From Leptospira meyeri (GTDB lineage Bacteria > Spirochaetota > Leptospiria > Leptospirales > Leptospiraceae), in assembly GCF_004368965.1 (NCBI RefSeq), contig NZ_SORO01000001.1, positions 1,706,001 to 1,770,000 of the forward strand: 64,000 bases of DNA, read 5' to 3'. Under the pieces are notes generated by a model. The model was not told the DNA's origin and did not search any database. It saw only the letters and a program-made list of their open reading frames with translations. Position numbers and translations under genes: made by a program. Shown here piece by piece: positions 1 through 9,299 of the stretch; the first letter of the stretch is position 1; every line of letters starts with the position of its first letter.

Positions 1-532
1 TTTCAATGGCTTGTTTTAACTCCGCAGAATCCGGTTTGGTTCCCGATGGAAATCGCCCAGCAACATTCCCATTTTTATCGATAAGGAATTTTTCGAAGTT
101 CCACTTCACATCCCCTTTTTCTTTTGCATTCTCTGTTAAAAATTGATAAATGGGATCTTTATCATTTCCCAACACTTTTGTTTTTTTCATCAGATCAAAA
201 CTAACCCCAAAGTTTAACTTACAAAACTCGGCAATTTGGGATTCGGTTCCAGGTTCTTGGCCACCAAAATCATTCGAAGGAAACCCTATGACTTTTAACC
301 CTTTGTCTTTATAAGATTGGTGAATTTTTTCAAGACCTTCATATTGTGGCGTATAACCACATTTAGACGCAACGTTGACTACTAAGACAGGATGTCCTTT
401 GTAGTCAGAAAGGGAAACATCCTTTCCTTGGATGGATACAGATTTTAAATCGTGGAATGACATCTTTTTTCCTCCAGCATAGATATGGAAACCGATAAAG
501 AGAAAAATGGCAAACAAAACTTTTCTTTGCAT
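1..532 (-). CDS. Glutathione peroxidase family protein (3' end cut by window)
   Basis: Thiol peroxidase of the glutathione peroxidase family, which reduces hydroperoxides. The catalytic position is a cysteine (C58 in NVASKCGYT), not selenocysteine. The family FGGQEPG block and the KWNFEKF tryptophan motif follow, so the Cys-Gln-Trp set is visible. The ATG at 532 gives a signal peptide (hydrophobic residues 5-18, likely cut after HIYA) and has a G-rich ribosome site. A second in-frame ATG at 463 has an excellent GGAGG site 7 nt upstream and would give a cytoplasmic protein starting MSFHD. About the last ten residues lie outside the window. The divergent neighbour starts only 27 nt away. Family assignment is secure; location depends on which start is used. 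Confidence 0.9.
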   Translation of the reverse strand, partial: MQRKVLFAIFLFIGFHIYAGGKKMSFHDLKSVSIQGKDVSLSDYKGHPVLVVNVASKCGYTPQYEGLEKIHQSYKDKGLKVIGFPSNDFGGQEPGTESQIAEFCKLNFGVSFDLMKKTKVLGNDKDPIYQFLTENAKEKGDVKWNFEKFLIDKNGNVAGRFPSGTKPDSAELKQAIE

Positions 533-559
533 GGAACCCCCCTGTTTCATGTTTAGACT

Positions 560-1426
560 ATGTCTGCATTGTTTTTCGCTGTTCTTTCCGAGGCCAAACC
601 TTGGATCACTAAACTACAAGCGAAACCCATGTCACATTCGGGTAAATTTCGAATTTTTCAAAAAGAAAATCATTATATCATTATTTCTGGAACAGGCAAA
701 CTTTCGATGGCTTTGGCAGTTTCCGAATTTGCCCATATCATTCCTAAACCAGATCGAAACCAAATGAAAATTTGGAATTTAGGAATTGCAGGTTCAGCCA
801 AAAGCGAATTCTCGTTAGGTGATTTTTTTTGGATACATAAAATCACCGACGCAGCAACAAAAAGAGATTTTTATCCTGATCGAGTTGAAAAATCGGTATT
901 CACAAAAGAGACAACTCTAACTACATATGACAGGCCTATAACCAAAAACAAGGCTTCTGATCAGTTTTTATCTCTCTCCCAAGAAGAGTTAGAAAATACC
1001 CAACTGATTGATATGGAAGGGTCCGGTTTTTTTGAAGCGGCCTCTTTATACTTTCCATTGGAGAATATTTCTCTTGGAAAATTGGTATCAGATCATCTGG
1101 AAGGAAATTTTTGTAAGGCAGAAACTGTAGAATCCATGATGGCAGAGACGATAGAAGTACTATTCAATGAATGGATTTCCCCACTTCCTTGGATCGGAAT
1201 TGATTCTATTGATACTTTCGATTGGCCATTGGTTGAATCATTCATCCAAAACCTTCGCTTAACAGAAACCATGAAACATGATTTAAAAAAATCGATTCGT
1301 TTTTTCCGATTACGAAATCCAAAAATAAATCTTCCTTTTCCAGATGAATCTCTTAAAATCCTTTTAAAATCCAAATCTGATCTAAAAGAATATTTTGAAC
1401 AATGGAGAAAGTCGCTTCATGTTTAA
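560..1426 (+). CDS. Nucleoside phosphorylase / MTA-SAH nucleosidase-like protein
   Basis: 288-aa protein of the purine nucleoside phosphorylase superfamily. The N-terminus FAVLSEAKPW, the GIAGS loop near residue 78 and the IDMEGSGFFEAA block with E153 match the substrate-binding elements of methylthioadenosine/S-adenosylhomocysteine nucleosidases. The usual family length is about 230 aa; the last roughly 90 residues here form an extra charged helical tail I do not recognise. The gene overlaps the next (radical SAM) start by 8 nt, so the two are surely co-transcribed. Cleavage of 5'-deoxyadenosine, MTA or SAH is plausible from family knowledge, but the substrate is inference. No strong ribosome site precedes the ATG. 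Confidence 0.7.
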   Translation: MSALFFAVLSEAKPWITKLQAKPMSHSGKFRIFQKENHYIIISGTGKLSMALAVSEFAHIIPKPDRNQMKIWNLGIAGSAKSEFSLGDFFWIHKITDAATKRDFYPDRVEKSVFTKETTLTTYDRPITKNKASDQFLSLSQEELENTQLIDMEGSGFFEAASLYFPLENISLGKLVSDHLEGNFCKAETVESMMAETIEVLFNEWISPLPWIGIDSIDTFDWPLVESFIQNLRLTETMKHDLKKSIRFFRLRNPKINLPFPDESLKILLKSKSDLKEYFEQWRKSLHV

Positions 1427-2417
1427 GGCATTCTCTCATATATATATTGAAGATGGGATTCGAGAACATTGGAGAACCAAAGAAATATTAAAACGTTTTC
1501 CAAGTGCTATCCCCATTTCCATCAGACATTACAAAGATAGTTTTAATCGAAATTCCCAAAACTTTCGGATTCAAAAAGAAACACCTAAGTTGATTTTAGC
1601 TGAAAAAAAAGAACATTTTCTTTATCCAGGAAGTGATTTTTCACCTAACTTCTCTCATCCGCATTTTTATTATAATACGATTGCTCTCAACTGTATTTAC
1701 GACTGCGAATATTGTTACCTACAGGGGATGTTTCCTTCCGCCAATCTCGTGTTATTTGTCAATTGGGAAGATTTTTTTGATGCTACAAAAGAATTTATAG
1801 AAAAAAACCAATCTCTCTATTTGGCTTTGTCTTACGATACTGATCTGTTGGCCTTGGAGTCATTTTTCCCAGCCACCAAAGCCTGGTTAGAATTTGCTGC
1901 GACCGAACCAAGATTAAGTTTAGAAATTCGCACAAAGTCAACCAACTACACTCAAATTGCCAAATTCACTCCCAATCCAAATGTGATTCTAGCTTGGACC
2001 ATCAGTCCGCAAGCGGTCATTGAAACGATAGAACATGGTACTCCACCACTCCCTGCAAGAATCAAGGTGATCAACCAAGCAATCCAAGACGGTTGGAAAG
2101 TTCGAATTTGTATCGATCCGATCCTAAGGGTTCCAAATTGGCAAACCCATTACCAATCGTTAGCCGATACATTAGGGAAAGAACTAAAGATAGATGGCCT
2201 TGTTGACATTAGTATTGGTGGATTTAGAATGAATATTGATTTTCTAAAGCGAATGATGGATGTAAGAAAGGACTCTTCCATTTTATTTCATGCTTTTGAA
2301 AAAAAAGATAAAATTGTTTCCTATTCAAATTCAGAAACGGAAGAAATTTTAGAATTTATGTCAGCAGCACTTCGCCAATATGTTTCTCCTTCAGAAATAA
2401 AAGTAAGTTATACCTGA
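1419..2417 (+). CDS. Radical SAM protein of the spore photoproduct lyase (SPL) family
   Basis: 332-aa radical SAM enzyme. C92-x3-C96-x2-C99 (NCIYDCEYCYLQ) is the cluster-binding motif and its SPL-like flank CEYCYLQ is characteristic. The motif lies near residue 95, as in SPL-family DNA photoproduct lyases. The ATG at 1419 is preferred over an upstream TTG at 1395 because GGAGAAA lies about 10 nt before it. It overlaps the nucleoside-phosphorylase-like gene by 8 nt. Leptospira does not form spores, so the role is either repair of thymine photoproducts or another radical reaction on nucleic acid; this is inferred from the family. The gene ends 49 nt before the next reading frame. Confidence 0.8.
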   Translation: MFKAFSHIYIEDGIREHWRTKEILKRFPSAIPISIRHYKDSFNRNSQNFRIQKETPKLILAEKKEHFLYPGSDFSPNFSHPHFYYNTIALNCIYDCEYCYLQGMFPSANLVLFVNWEDFFDATKEFIEKNQSLYLALSYDTDLLALESFFPATKAWLEFAATEPRLSLEIRTKSTNYTQIAKFTPNPNVILAWTISPQAVIETIEHGTPPLPARIKVINQAIQDGWKVRICIDPILRVPNWQTHYQSLADTLGKELKIDGLVDISIGGFRMNIDFLKRMMDVRKDSSILFHAFEKKDKIVSYSNSETEEILEFMSAALRQYVSPSEIKVSYT

Positions 2418-2466
2418 ATTTTTCCTTTTCTTTTCTGTCACTACTTCTTAACCTTAGTGCCTACCT

Positions 2467-5400
2467 ATGAAGAAAAGATTCATTTTAATATTCCTCTTTT
2501 GTATGTTCTTTGGATTCTCCACCTGTGCGGAAGTCAATCGCAACAAACCAATTGCAAAGGAAGGAAAGATGGATTTGTCCTCATGGGACTTTTCGAAAGA
2601 TGGAAACATAACTCTCGATGGAGAATGGGAATTTTATTGGAAACAAACGAACCAAGGCATTCAGTTTGATGCTGAATTGGGAAGAGAACCTAAGTACATA
2701 TACCAAACAGTGCCTTCCAATTGGAAAGGTGTAGATTGGTTTGGTGAAACTCTTGGTGGTTTTGGTTATGCGACATATAAATTAAAAGTTTTTTTCCCAG
2801 AAAACACACCCACCCTAGCCTTTCACAACTTAGATCTCTCCTCTGCTTATCGATTGTACATTAACGGCAAACTGGTGGTCGAACAAGGAAGTTTTGGCAT
2901 CAACCCCAACTACTTTGAACCTTCCTATAAATCGGTTCTTTTGGATTTAGAACCCTTGTCAGGCGAAACTGAAATCGTATATGAAATTTCCAATTTCCAT
3001 TATTCTAAAGGTGGATTTTGGGAAAGTATGGAAATTGGCGAAAGACGGATGTTATATGACAAAGTCAACAAAAGTTACCAGATTACCTCCTTTCTTGCTG
3101 GTAGTATTTTCCTTTGGGCTTTGTACCACTTGGGACTTTTTGTCATGCGTAGACAAGACAAAGCAAGCCTATTCATTTCGTTATTCAGTTTGCTCATTGT
3201 TATGCGACTATTAACAATTGGCGAAAGAAATATATTAAATATTTTCCCAAACATGCCAATGGATTTTCTTATCCGATTGGAGTTTGCAACCATTTACATT
3301 GCGACCATTGTTTTTGCTTATTTTTACCGTTTGGTATTTCCCAATACTGTGGGAAAAAAAACTATGTGGGTTTTGAATGTTCTCATCACACCATTTCTTG
3401 TATCCTTATTTTTACCGGTGGCAACCTTCAGTGCCCAAATCCATTATTTCCAAATTTTTTTGATTTTAGTCTGCGTTCGAATTACCATTGCCATCATCAT
3501 GGCGTACCGATCGGACACTGTAGGTGCCGGCCTTTCTCTAATCGGTTTTAGTTTTGTATTTGGAACTGTGGTCCATGACATTCTTTACCAAAACAATGTC
3601 ATCAATACAATGAATATAACACCTTTTGGGTTTTTAGGATTTATTTTATTCCAAGGGTATATTCTTTCTTATGGATTTACGAGGGCATATCTTTCTATCG
3701 AAAAACTAAAAGAAAAATTAGAGGTATCCAACAAAGAGCTCAATATCTTAAAAGAAGGACTAGAAGATATTGTTGTAGAAAGAACACATGAATTAGAAAA
3801 TTCGAAGGCAAATATTGAAAGGCTAAACGAATTTGCAAAAACCTTAAACACCTCTCTTGAACTAGATAGTATTCTTACAAAAGCTTTCGATTATTTAAAT
3901 GAAGAAGTATTTTGTGATTCCATGATTTTACTACTTGTGGATGCAGAAAACTCAAAACTCACTTATCATAAATCTGTTTTTTCCTCTAACTCCGGTCGAC
4001 TGCTTGAATCAAAGTTAAACGGAATGAGTTTTGCCTTGGATCCTAGCGCAGGAATTTTTTATCACGTTTACAAAAGAAATCGTCCGTTCAGATTTGCAAA
4101 AGTCTGGGAATCACGTCTTACTGAATCCAATCAGCAATTCCTCCAAATGGTGGGAAAACACCCAGGAATGATCATCCCACTCAGTTCACAAGGAAAAGTC
4201 ATCGCCATGTTGGCCCTCTTTAGTGAACAAAAAGGCAGAAATTTTTCTAGATCTCAACTCCAGTTAGTCGAAAACACGGCAGAAAATATTGCTACTGCCG
4301 TTACCAATTCCATCCTCGTTGAAGAAATGAATCGAGAAAAATTCATTGCCGAAAACTCACGAATGCAAATGGAAAATGCAAAAAATGAGGTAGTTAAGTT
4401 AAACGAATTTACTAAAAAGATCAACTCCGAATCCAGTCTTTCACAAATTATAGAAGAGATGTTTAACTACATTCTAAAAACTTTTGAAATTGAAGCAACA
4501 CTCCTCCAACTCATTGATTCTAAAAAAAATGAACTTTATACTTATAACACAACAATTCCTACTTATGCAACCAAAGAGCAGTTGTTATTTGCAAAATCAA
4601 TTAGGGTTCCATTAAACGAAAAAGGTGGGATCATTTATAAAACTTATCTTAGAAAAAAAGCTTTATTTGTTCCCAAACCCCCGAAACGATACGAATCCGA
4701 ATTGGATGAACAGATTTTTTCACAACTAAGTCTTACTTCTTTCGTAGCAGTTCCACTTGTGGTTCAAAACGAAGTAATCGGTATGGCTTATTTCACCTCT
4801 TTCCAAAAACCGTTGGAAGTTACAAGAGAAGTCCTTCGTCGAATTTCAGGATTTTGTGATCAAATTGCGGGTGCCATTCAAAACTCTTTATTGTTACAAA
4901 TTACAGAAGAAGAACGCAAAAAATCAGAACAAGCTAAGGCCGAAATTCAAAAAATGAATGAGTTTGCAAAAAACGTAAACTCACAAAACAATTTAGAAAA
5001 CATCCTCGCAGAAATTTTTGGATTCATTCGAAAAAATTATAAGATCGAGCACTGTGTTCTTTATTTTTTAGACAAAGAATACAACGAATTTCGTTATTTA
5101 AATCACTCGGGATTTGATCTATTAGTGGATGAAAATATAAACTATTTCAAATCTCTTCGGTTCCCTCTCCGAGAAGAAAGCGGATTCATTTACAAATGTT
5201 ATAAACGCAAACGCCATTTTTATATGAAACATGTCCCCAAGTCGCTTCCGTTTGCCATTGACAAACAAATTACAGAAAGATCGGGAATGAATGGGTTTTT
5301 AATCTCTCCTCTTGTTAACAATGATGAAGTAGTTGCGATGGCTGTTTATGGAATTAGCGATGAAAATATTCAGTTGAATAAAGATGAAGTAAATTCCATT

Positions 5401-6204
5401 GTAGGTGTTTCGGAACACATTGCCAGTGCCATCAACAATCACTTTTTATTGAAAAAAATTGAAGAAGAAAAACAAAGATCTGATTCTCTTTTATTAAACA
5501 TCCTTCCTAAAAACGTAGCAGAGGAATTACAAAAAAAAGGCAGGGTCAACCCTGTTGAATTTGAAAACGTAACCTTACTTTTGACTAGTTTTCCCGGATT
5601 TTCGCAAATCACAGGGCAACTCACTCCAGAAGAACTCATCGAAGGATTGGATTTATATTTTTCTCGTTTTGATGAAATCATCAAAGCACAAGGGATGGAA
5701 AAACTGAGGATGACTGGAGATATGTATTTGGCAGCAGGAGGTCTTCCCGTTGGAAACTTCACTCATGCTGTAGATGCTTGTCTTGCCGCCTTACAAATCA
5801 AAGATGAAGTGATGCGAATGATCGAGGATTTTAAAGACATTCCATTTCGTCCGAATGGAATTACCATTGCAATCCATTCAGGTCCCGTAGTTGCGGGAGT
5901 CATCGGAAAATCAAAGTTCAATTATGATGTTTGGGGAAAAACGGTGACACAAACCCAGGCAATTCGAAGAGGAGGTGTTGGGGTTCCAATCAATATCTCT
6001 CAAGAAACTATGGATAAAGTAAAACGACTCTTCCATATTGGGAACCAAAGACAAATCAATACATATGAAGGTGATCAAGTTCCCATTTATGAATTGTTAT
6101 CTTTAAAACCTGATTTATCTGATGATGCGGGATCAACGCCAAATGAAAAATTTGGAAGATTATATACGCAACAAAAACGGGGAGCAAAGATTCTAATCAA
6201 ATGA
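2467..6204 (+). CDS. 7TM sensor with three GAF domains and a degenerate class III cyclase domain
   Basis: 1245-aa membrane protein. A hydrophobic export signal (residues 4-18) is followed by a periplasmic 7TMR-DISM-like beta domain (about 30-190), seven membrane segments (about 200-405), a coiled coil, three GAF-like domains (about 460-620, 660-810, 840-1000) and a class III cyclase fold (about 1030-1220). Compared with the downstream protein, the first metal Asp is Ser1041, the adenine-specifying Asp is Lys1158, and the catalytic Asn and Arg are Thr1161 and Ala1165. Only the second metal Asp (D1085) remains. It therefore looks catalytically dead, perhaps a regulatory partner of the next gene, which it overlaps by 4 nt (ATGA). 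Confidence 0.85.
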   Translation: MKKRFILIFLFCMFFGFSTCAEVNRNKPIAKEGKMDLSSWDFSKDGNITLDGEWEFYWKQTNQGIQFDAELGREPKYIYQTVPSNWKGVDWFGETLGGFGYATYKLKVFFPENTPTLAFHNLDLSSAYRLYINGKLVVEQGSFGINPNYFEPSYKSVLLDLEPLSGETEIVYEISNFHYSKGGFWESMEIGERRMLYDKVNKSYQITSFLAGSIFLWALYHLGLFVMRRQDKASLFISLFSLLIVMRLLTIGERNILNIFPNMPMDFLIRLEFATIYIATIVFAYFYRLVFPNTVGKKTMWVLNVLITPFLVSLFLPVATFSAQIHYFQIFLILVCVRITIAIIMAYRSDTVGAGLSLIGFSFVFGTVVHDILYQNNVINTMNITPFGFLGFILFQGYILSYGFTRAYLSIEKLKEKLEVSNKELNILKEGLEDIVVERTHELENSKANIERLNEFAKTLNTSLELDSILTKAFDYLNEEVFCDSMILLLVDAENSKLTYHKSVFSSNSGRLLESKLNGMSFALDPSAGIFYHVYKRNRPFRFAKVWESRLTESNQQFLQMVGKHPGMIIPLSSQGKVIAMLALFSEQKGRNFSRSQLQLVENTAENIATAVTNSILVEEMNREKFIAENSRMQMENAKNEVVKLNEFTKKINSESSLSQIIEEMFNYILKTFEIEATLLQLIDSKKNELYTYNTTIPTYATKEQLLFAKSIRVPLNEKGGIIYKTYLRKKALFVPKPPKRYESELDEQIFSQLSLTSFVAVPLVVQNEVIGMAYFTSFQKPLEVTREVLRRISGFCDQIAGAIQNSLLLQITEEERKKSEQAKAEIQKMNEFAKNVNSQNNLENILAEIFGFIRKNYKIEHCVLYFLDKEYNEFRYLNHSGFDLLVDENINYFKSLRFPLREESGFIYKCYKRKRHFYMKHVPKSLPFAIDKQITERSGMNGFLISPLVNNDEVVAMAVYGISDENIQLNKDEVNSIVGVSEHIASAINNHFLLKKIEEEKQRSDSLLLNILPKNVAEELQKKGRVNPVEFENVTLLLTSFPGFSQITGQLTPEELIEGLDLYFSRFDEIIKAQGMEKLRMTGDMYLAAGGLPVGNFTHAVDACLAALQIKDEVMRMIEDFKDIPFRPNGITIAIHSGPVVAGVIGKSKFNYDVWGKTVTQTQAIRRGGVGVPINISQETMDKVKRLFHIGNQRQINTYEGDQVPIYELLSLKPDLSDDAGSTPNEKFGRLYTQQKRGAKILIK

Positions 6205-8288
6205 TCTATGCCCTTGTTGCCATCGCAATTCTTTTTGTAGGTATTCTTTACGGAATGTTTTCATTATACAAACAAAAAGAAGACAAAGAAAATACAATCA
6301 TCCTCTACCAAGCTGAGGTTAAATTACTAAAAGAAGATTTAGAAAAAAAAGAAAAAGAACTCATCAACACAAAATCAATCTCAGAAGAATTCTCAGACAA
6401 ACTCGTTGACTCATACACTCAGTTATCTGACTTAGATGGACTCTTAAGAGAAATCAATTCTGCCTCGGATCTAAAAGATATTCTCAAAATTTTAGGTCGT
6501 TACATTCGAGAAAAATTCAAAGTCCCTCACTATTTATTATATGTATACAAAGAAGAATTAGAAACCCTCGAGTTTTTCCATAGCAATTTTCCAGAAGAAC
6601 TCACTGACAAAGTAAAAGAAGAAATTATGGAAAGAAAAATTCCAGTTTCTGACTCATATGTTACTATGTACGCACATGCTTACGTTCGAAAACGCAAACG
6701 AAGTTTCTATATTCAAGATTTTGAATCTTACAAAACAGAAGGAGTCGAACTTGCAAATAAACAGTCCGCAAACCTCAAATCACTTCTCATCGTACCACTA
6801 TATTTACGAAACAAATTCATCGGAACACTTGATTTATTAGATTATTCAGGGAATTTTGGACTAACCGATCAACAACTAAACCAAATCAAAATCATCGCTG
6901 ATTACATTGCAGGTACAATTGAAACGGGTTATCTACTCAATGAACTCAAAGAAGGTAACATCACCATTCAAAGAGAAAAGGAAAACATTGAATCCAACCG
7001 ACTAAAATTAGAAAACTTACATCGATTCAACCGAAGGATCAATTCGTTTTCACAAATTGAAGACATTGTTAGAGAAGTTTTTTCGTATCTTAAAATCAAC
7101 CATCGAGTAGAGTTAGGTTTTATTTTACTCGTTGATCCAAAAACAAATTCACTTGTTCCCCTTATGGAAGGTGCGGAAGTTTTTAACAAAGGACTTCTTG
7201 TTACCAATTTTCTTAGAACATTTCGACCAACTCTTTCACCAAACATAGGTTCTCTTTTTAGAACTTATCAAAAACAAAAACCCGTTTACTTAAAAAAATC
7301 CATAAAGTGGAAACAACTTACAAACATAGACACATCCATTGTGGATAGTTTTAAACTGGAACTGTTTGGGCAGATCCCACTAGTAGTCCAAGGTCAAACT
7401 ATTGGGATCATTTGTGTCACTCGTCTCACAAGAGAACAAGACTGGACCAAAGATGAATTTGCAGAAATTATTTCTTTCTGTGAACAGGTTGCTGGAGCAA
7501 TTCACAATGCAAATCTTAGGCGCGATTTAGAAAAAGAACGTGAAAAAACACTTCATTTCATTCGAAATATTTTGCCGGGAGATTTAGCGGATGAATTGAT
7601 TGAACGGGGCGAAGTGGTTCCGATGGAATATGAATCGGTAAGTATTCTTTTTACGGATTTTAAAAATTTTACATTAGCTGCTGAATCACTTTCTCCGGAA
7701 GATCTAATTGAACAATTGGATGGCTGTTTTTCTCAGTTTGATGATATTGCGGTCCGTCATAATTTTGAAAAACTAAAAACCATTGGTGACTCTTATATGG
7801 CTGCCGGTGGAATCCCACAGGGTAATTTCACTCATCCCGTGGATGCTTGCCTTTTTGCAATGGAAATCAAATCCTTTATGACACAAATCAAATCATTCAA
7901 ACAGATGTTAGGTCAGGACTTTTGGGAAATTAGAATTGGAATCCATACTGGTCCTGTGGTAGCTGGTGTTGTGGGAAAAACCAAATTTGCTTACGATGTT
8001 TGGGGGGATACAGTGAACATTGCAAGTCGTATGGAAAGCTCTGGTGATGCAGGTGAAATTAACCTTTCAGAAACCACATACGATAAAGTGAAACGTTTCT
8101 TTGAATGCGAATATAGAGGAAAGGTAAAAGCCAAAAACAAAGGTGAACTCGGAATGTATTTTTTAAAACGACTTCGTCCAGAATTTTCGAGAGATCTGGA
8201 AGGGATGGTCCCGAACCAAATCTTTTTGGATTTATATAAAAATTTGCAAATCGGTGCCAAAATCATCTACAGACAGACTGGCTCCTAA
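6201..8288 (+). CDS. Membrane-anchored GAF adenylate cyclase (class III)
   Basis: 695-aa adenylate cyclase making cAMP from ATP. One N-terminal membrane helix (residues 3-20) leads into a coiled coil (about 25-80), two GAF-like domains (about 85-245 and 275-435) and a class III catalytic domain (about 475-665). All expected residues are present: metal Asp486 and Asp530, ATP-selecting Lys526 and Asp603, and transition-state Asn606 and Arg610. The start overlaps the stop of the dead-cyclase sensor (ATGA), so the proteins are probably translationally coupled and may associate through the shared GAF and coiled-coil layout. The 3' end overlaps the convergent lipoprotein gene by 57 nt. Confidence 0.93.
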   Translation: MIYALVAIAILFVGILYGMFSLYKQKEDKENTIILYQAEVKLLKEDLEKKEKELINTKSISEEFSDKLVDSYTQLSDLDGLLREINSASDLKDILKILGRYIREKFKVPHYLLYVYKEELETLEFFHSNFPEELTDKVKEEIMERKIPVSDSYVTMYAHAYVRKRKRSFYIQDFESYKTEGVELANKQSANLKSLLIVPLYLRNKFIGTLDLLDYSGNFGLTDQQLNQIKIIADYIAGTIETGYLLNELKEGNITIQREKENIESNRLKLENLHRFNRRINSFSQIEDIVREVFSYLKINHRVELGFILLVDPKTNSLVPLMEGAEVFNKGLLVTNFLRTFRPTLSPNIGSLFRTYQKQKPVYLKKSIKWKQLTNIDTSIVDSFKLELFGQIPLVVQGQTIGIICVTRLTREQDWTKDEFAEIISFCEQVAGAIHNANLRRDLEKEREKTLHFIRNILPGDLADELIERGEVVPMEYESVSILFTDFKNFTLAAESLSPEDLIEQLDGCFSQFDDIAVRHNFEKLKTIGDSYMAAGGIPQGNFTHPVDACLFAMEIKSFMTQIKSFKQMLGQDFWEIRIGIHTGPVVAGVVGKTKFAYDVWGDTVNIASRMESSGDAGEINLSETTYDKVKRFFECEYRGKVKAKNKGELGMYFLKRLRPEFSRDLEGMVPNQIFLDLYKNLQIGAKIIYRQTGS

Positions 8289-8663
8289 TTTAACTTCCTC
8301 CTCCCGAAGAACAGATCCTCCACTGCTACCGCTTCCGGAACCAGATCCAGAACTAGAGTTTCCACCACCTTTGTTTCCTGAACCGCTACTGGAAAAACTT
8401 CTATATCTCGTCGTCGAAGAGCTGCTAGTGGAAGGGACGGGACATTTATCGTAACAAATTTTATACATCGCTACACAAGCGATGGTAGTTGCGGTAGCAT
8501 TGTCCAGCTGTGGTGCAACAGCCAACGCACAGACATATTGTTCGCGTACACATCGGTCCAGACACTCAGACCTTGTCTCAAAATTTTTTGAATTAGAGCA
8601 TCCGTAAAATCCCAATACAAGTGCAAAACCCAAAAACCAAACTTTTGACATGTGACGGTTCAT
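8232..8663 (-). CDS. Small lipoprotein with a mirror-symmetric cysteine pattern and Ser/Gly tail
   Basis: 143-aa predicted lipoprotein: hydrophobic signal then lipobox GFYGC (C22). Residues 34-74 carry six cysteines spaced C-x3-C-x6-C, 17 residues, C-x6-C-x3-C, an exact mirror that suggests a helical hairpin closed by three disulfides. Residues about 78-117 are Ser/Gly/Asn low complexity and the last 25 residues are encoded antisense to the end of the cyclase gene. ATGs at 8663 and 8651 both give a good signal; neither has a clear ribosome site, and a TTG at 8714 would only lengthen the n-region. Function unknown. The signal peptide and cysteine pattern argue for a real gene. Confidence 0.7.
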   Translation of the reverse strand: MNRHMSKVWFLGFALVLGFYGCSNSKNFETRSECLDRCVREQYVCALAVAPQLDNATATTIACVAMYKICYDKCPVPSTSSSSTTRYRSFSSSGSGNKGGGNSSSGSGSGSGSSGGSVLREEEVKLGASLSVDDFGTDLQIFI

Positions 8664-8780
8664 ACCGAAAGCATCGCATGACTTCCTTTGTCCTCCAATG
8701 GAGGATATCCGCAAATGTGGATACTACCTAAGAAACTCGCTTGCACATCTAAGGACCAATTACAAAATTAAGATAGAATT

Positions 8781-9299
8781 ATGGACACTCGTAAGGTAAG
8801 AATTCTTTTTTTAGCTTTTTATGTTCTATCGTTGATCGTTTGGATTGCTGAAGAAATTTTCACCTTAACAAACCCACCGGAATACTTTGATCGTTTTCGG
8901 ATCGTCATTGCAACAGTGGAATCCTTTATTGCAATTTCATCCTTCCTTGTAGTCTTTATTCTTTACAAAGAATTAAAAGCAGAAGCGGATGAAAACATAC
9001 ACGCCAAGTCTCAAATCAATGACCTCAAACGTACCAATCGCATCCTCAAAAATCCAGAGATGGGTTTTTGGGCAGAGGCCAAAGCCCAGATGGTAGAATG
9101 GAAATTGTCAGATGCGGAAACTGAAATCGCAATCCTTCTACTTCGTGGATTTTCTCAAAAACAAATTGCCGCTGTTCGAAAAAAAAGCCTTCGCACTATC
9201 GAAAACCAGACAGCATCCATCTATGAAAAATCTTCAATGCGGGGTAAATTGGAATTTATTTCTTATTTTCTGACTCCCCTGTTGCCGGAGGAAGAATAA
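8781..9299 (+). CDS. Membrane-anchored LuxR-type HTH protein
   Basis: 172-aa protein with two N-terminal membrane helices (about 7-29 and 40-62), a short charged linker (about 63-105) and a LuxR/GerE-type helix-turn-helix (about 108-165). The HTH core LSDAETEIAILLLRGFSQ followed by TIENQ is typical of DNA-recognising LuxR domains. No receiver or ligand domain is visible, so any signal would come through the membrane part. It sits alone between the cysteine-patterned lipoprotein (divergent) and the M23 peptidase operon, which it might regulate (inference). The start is the ATG at 8781, preceded only by a weak AAGATAG ribosome site. Confidence 0.8.
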   Translation: MDTRKVRILFLAFYVLSLIVWIAEEIFTLTNPPEYFDRFRIVIATVESFIAISSFLVVFILYKELKAEADENIHAKSQINDLKRTNRILKNPEMGFWAEAKAQMVEWKLSDAETEIAILLLRGFSQKQIAAVRKKSLRTIENQTASIYEKSSMRGKLEFISYFLTPLLPEEE

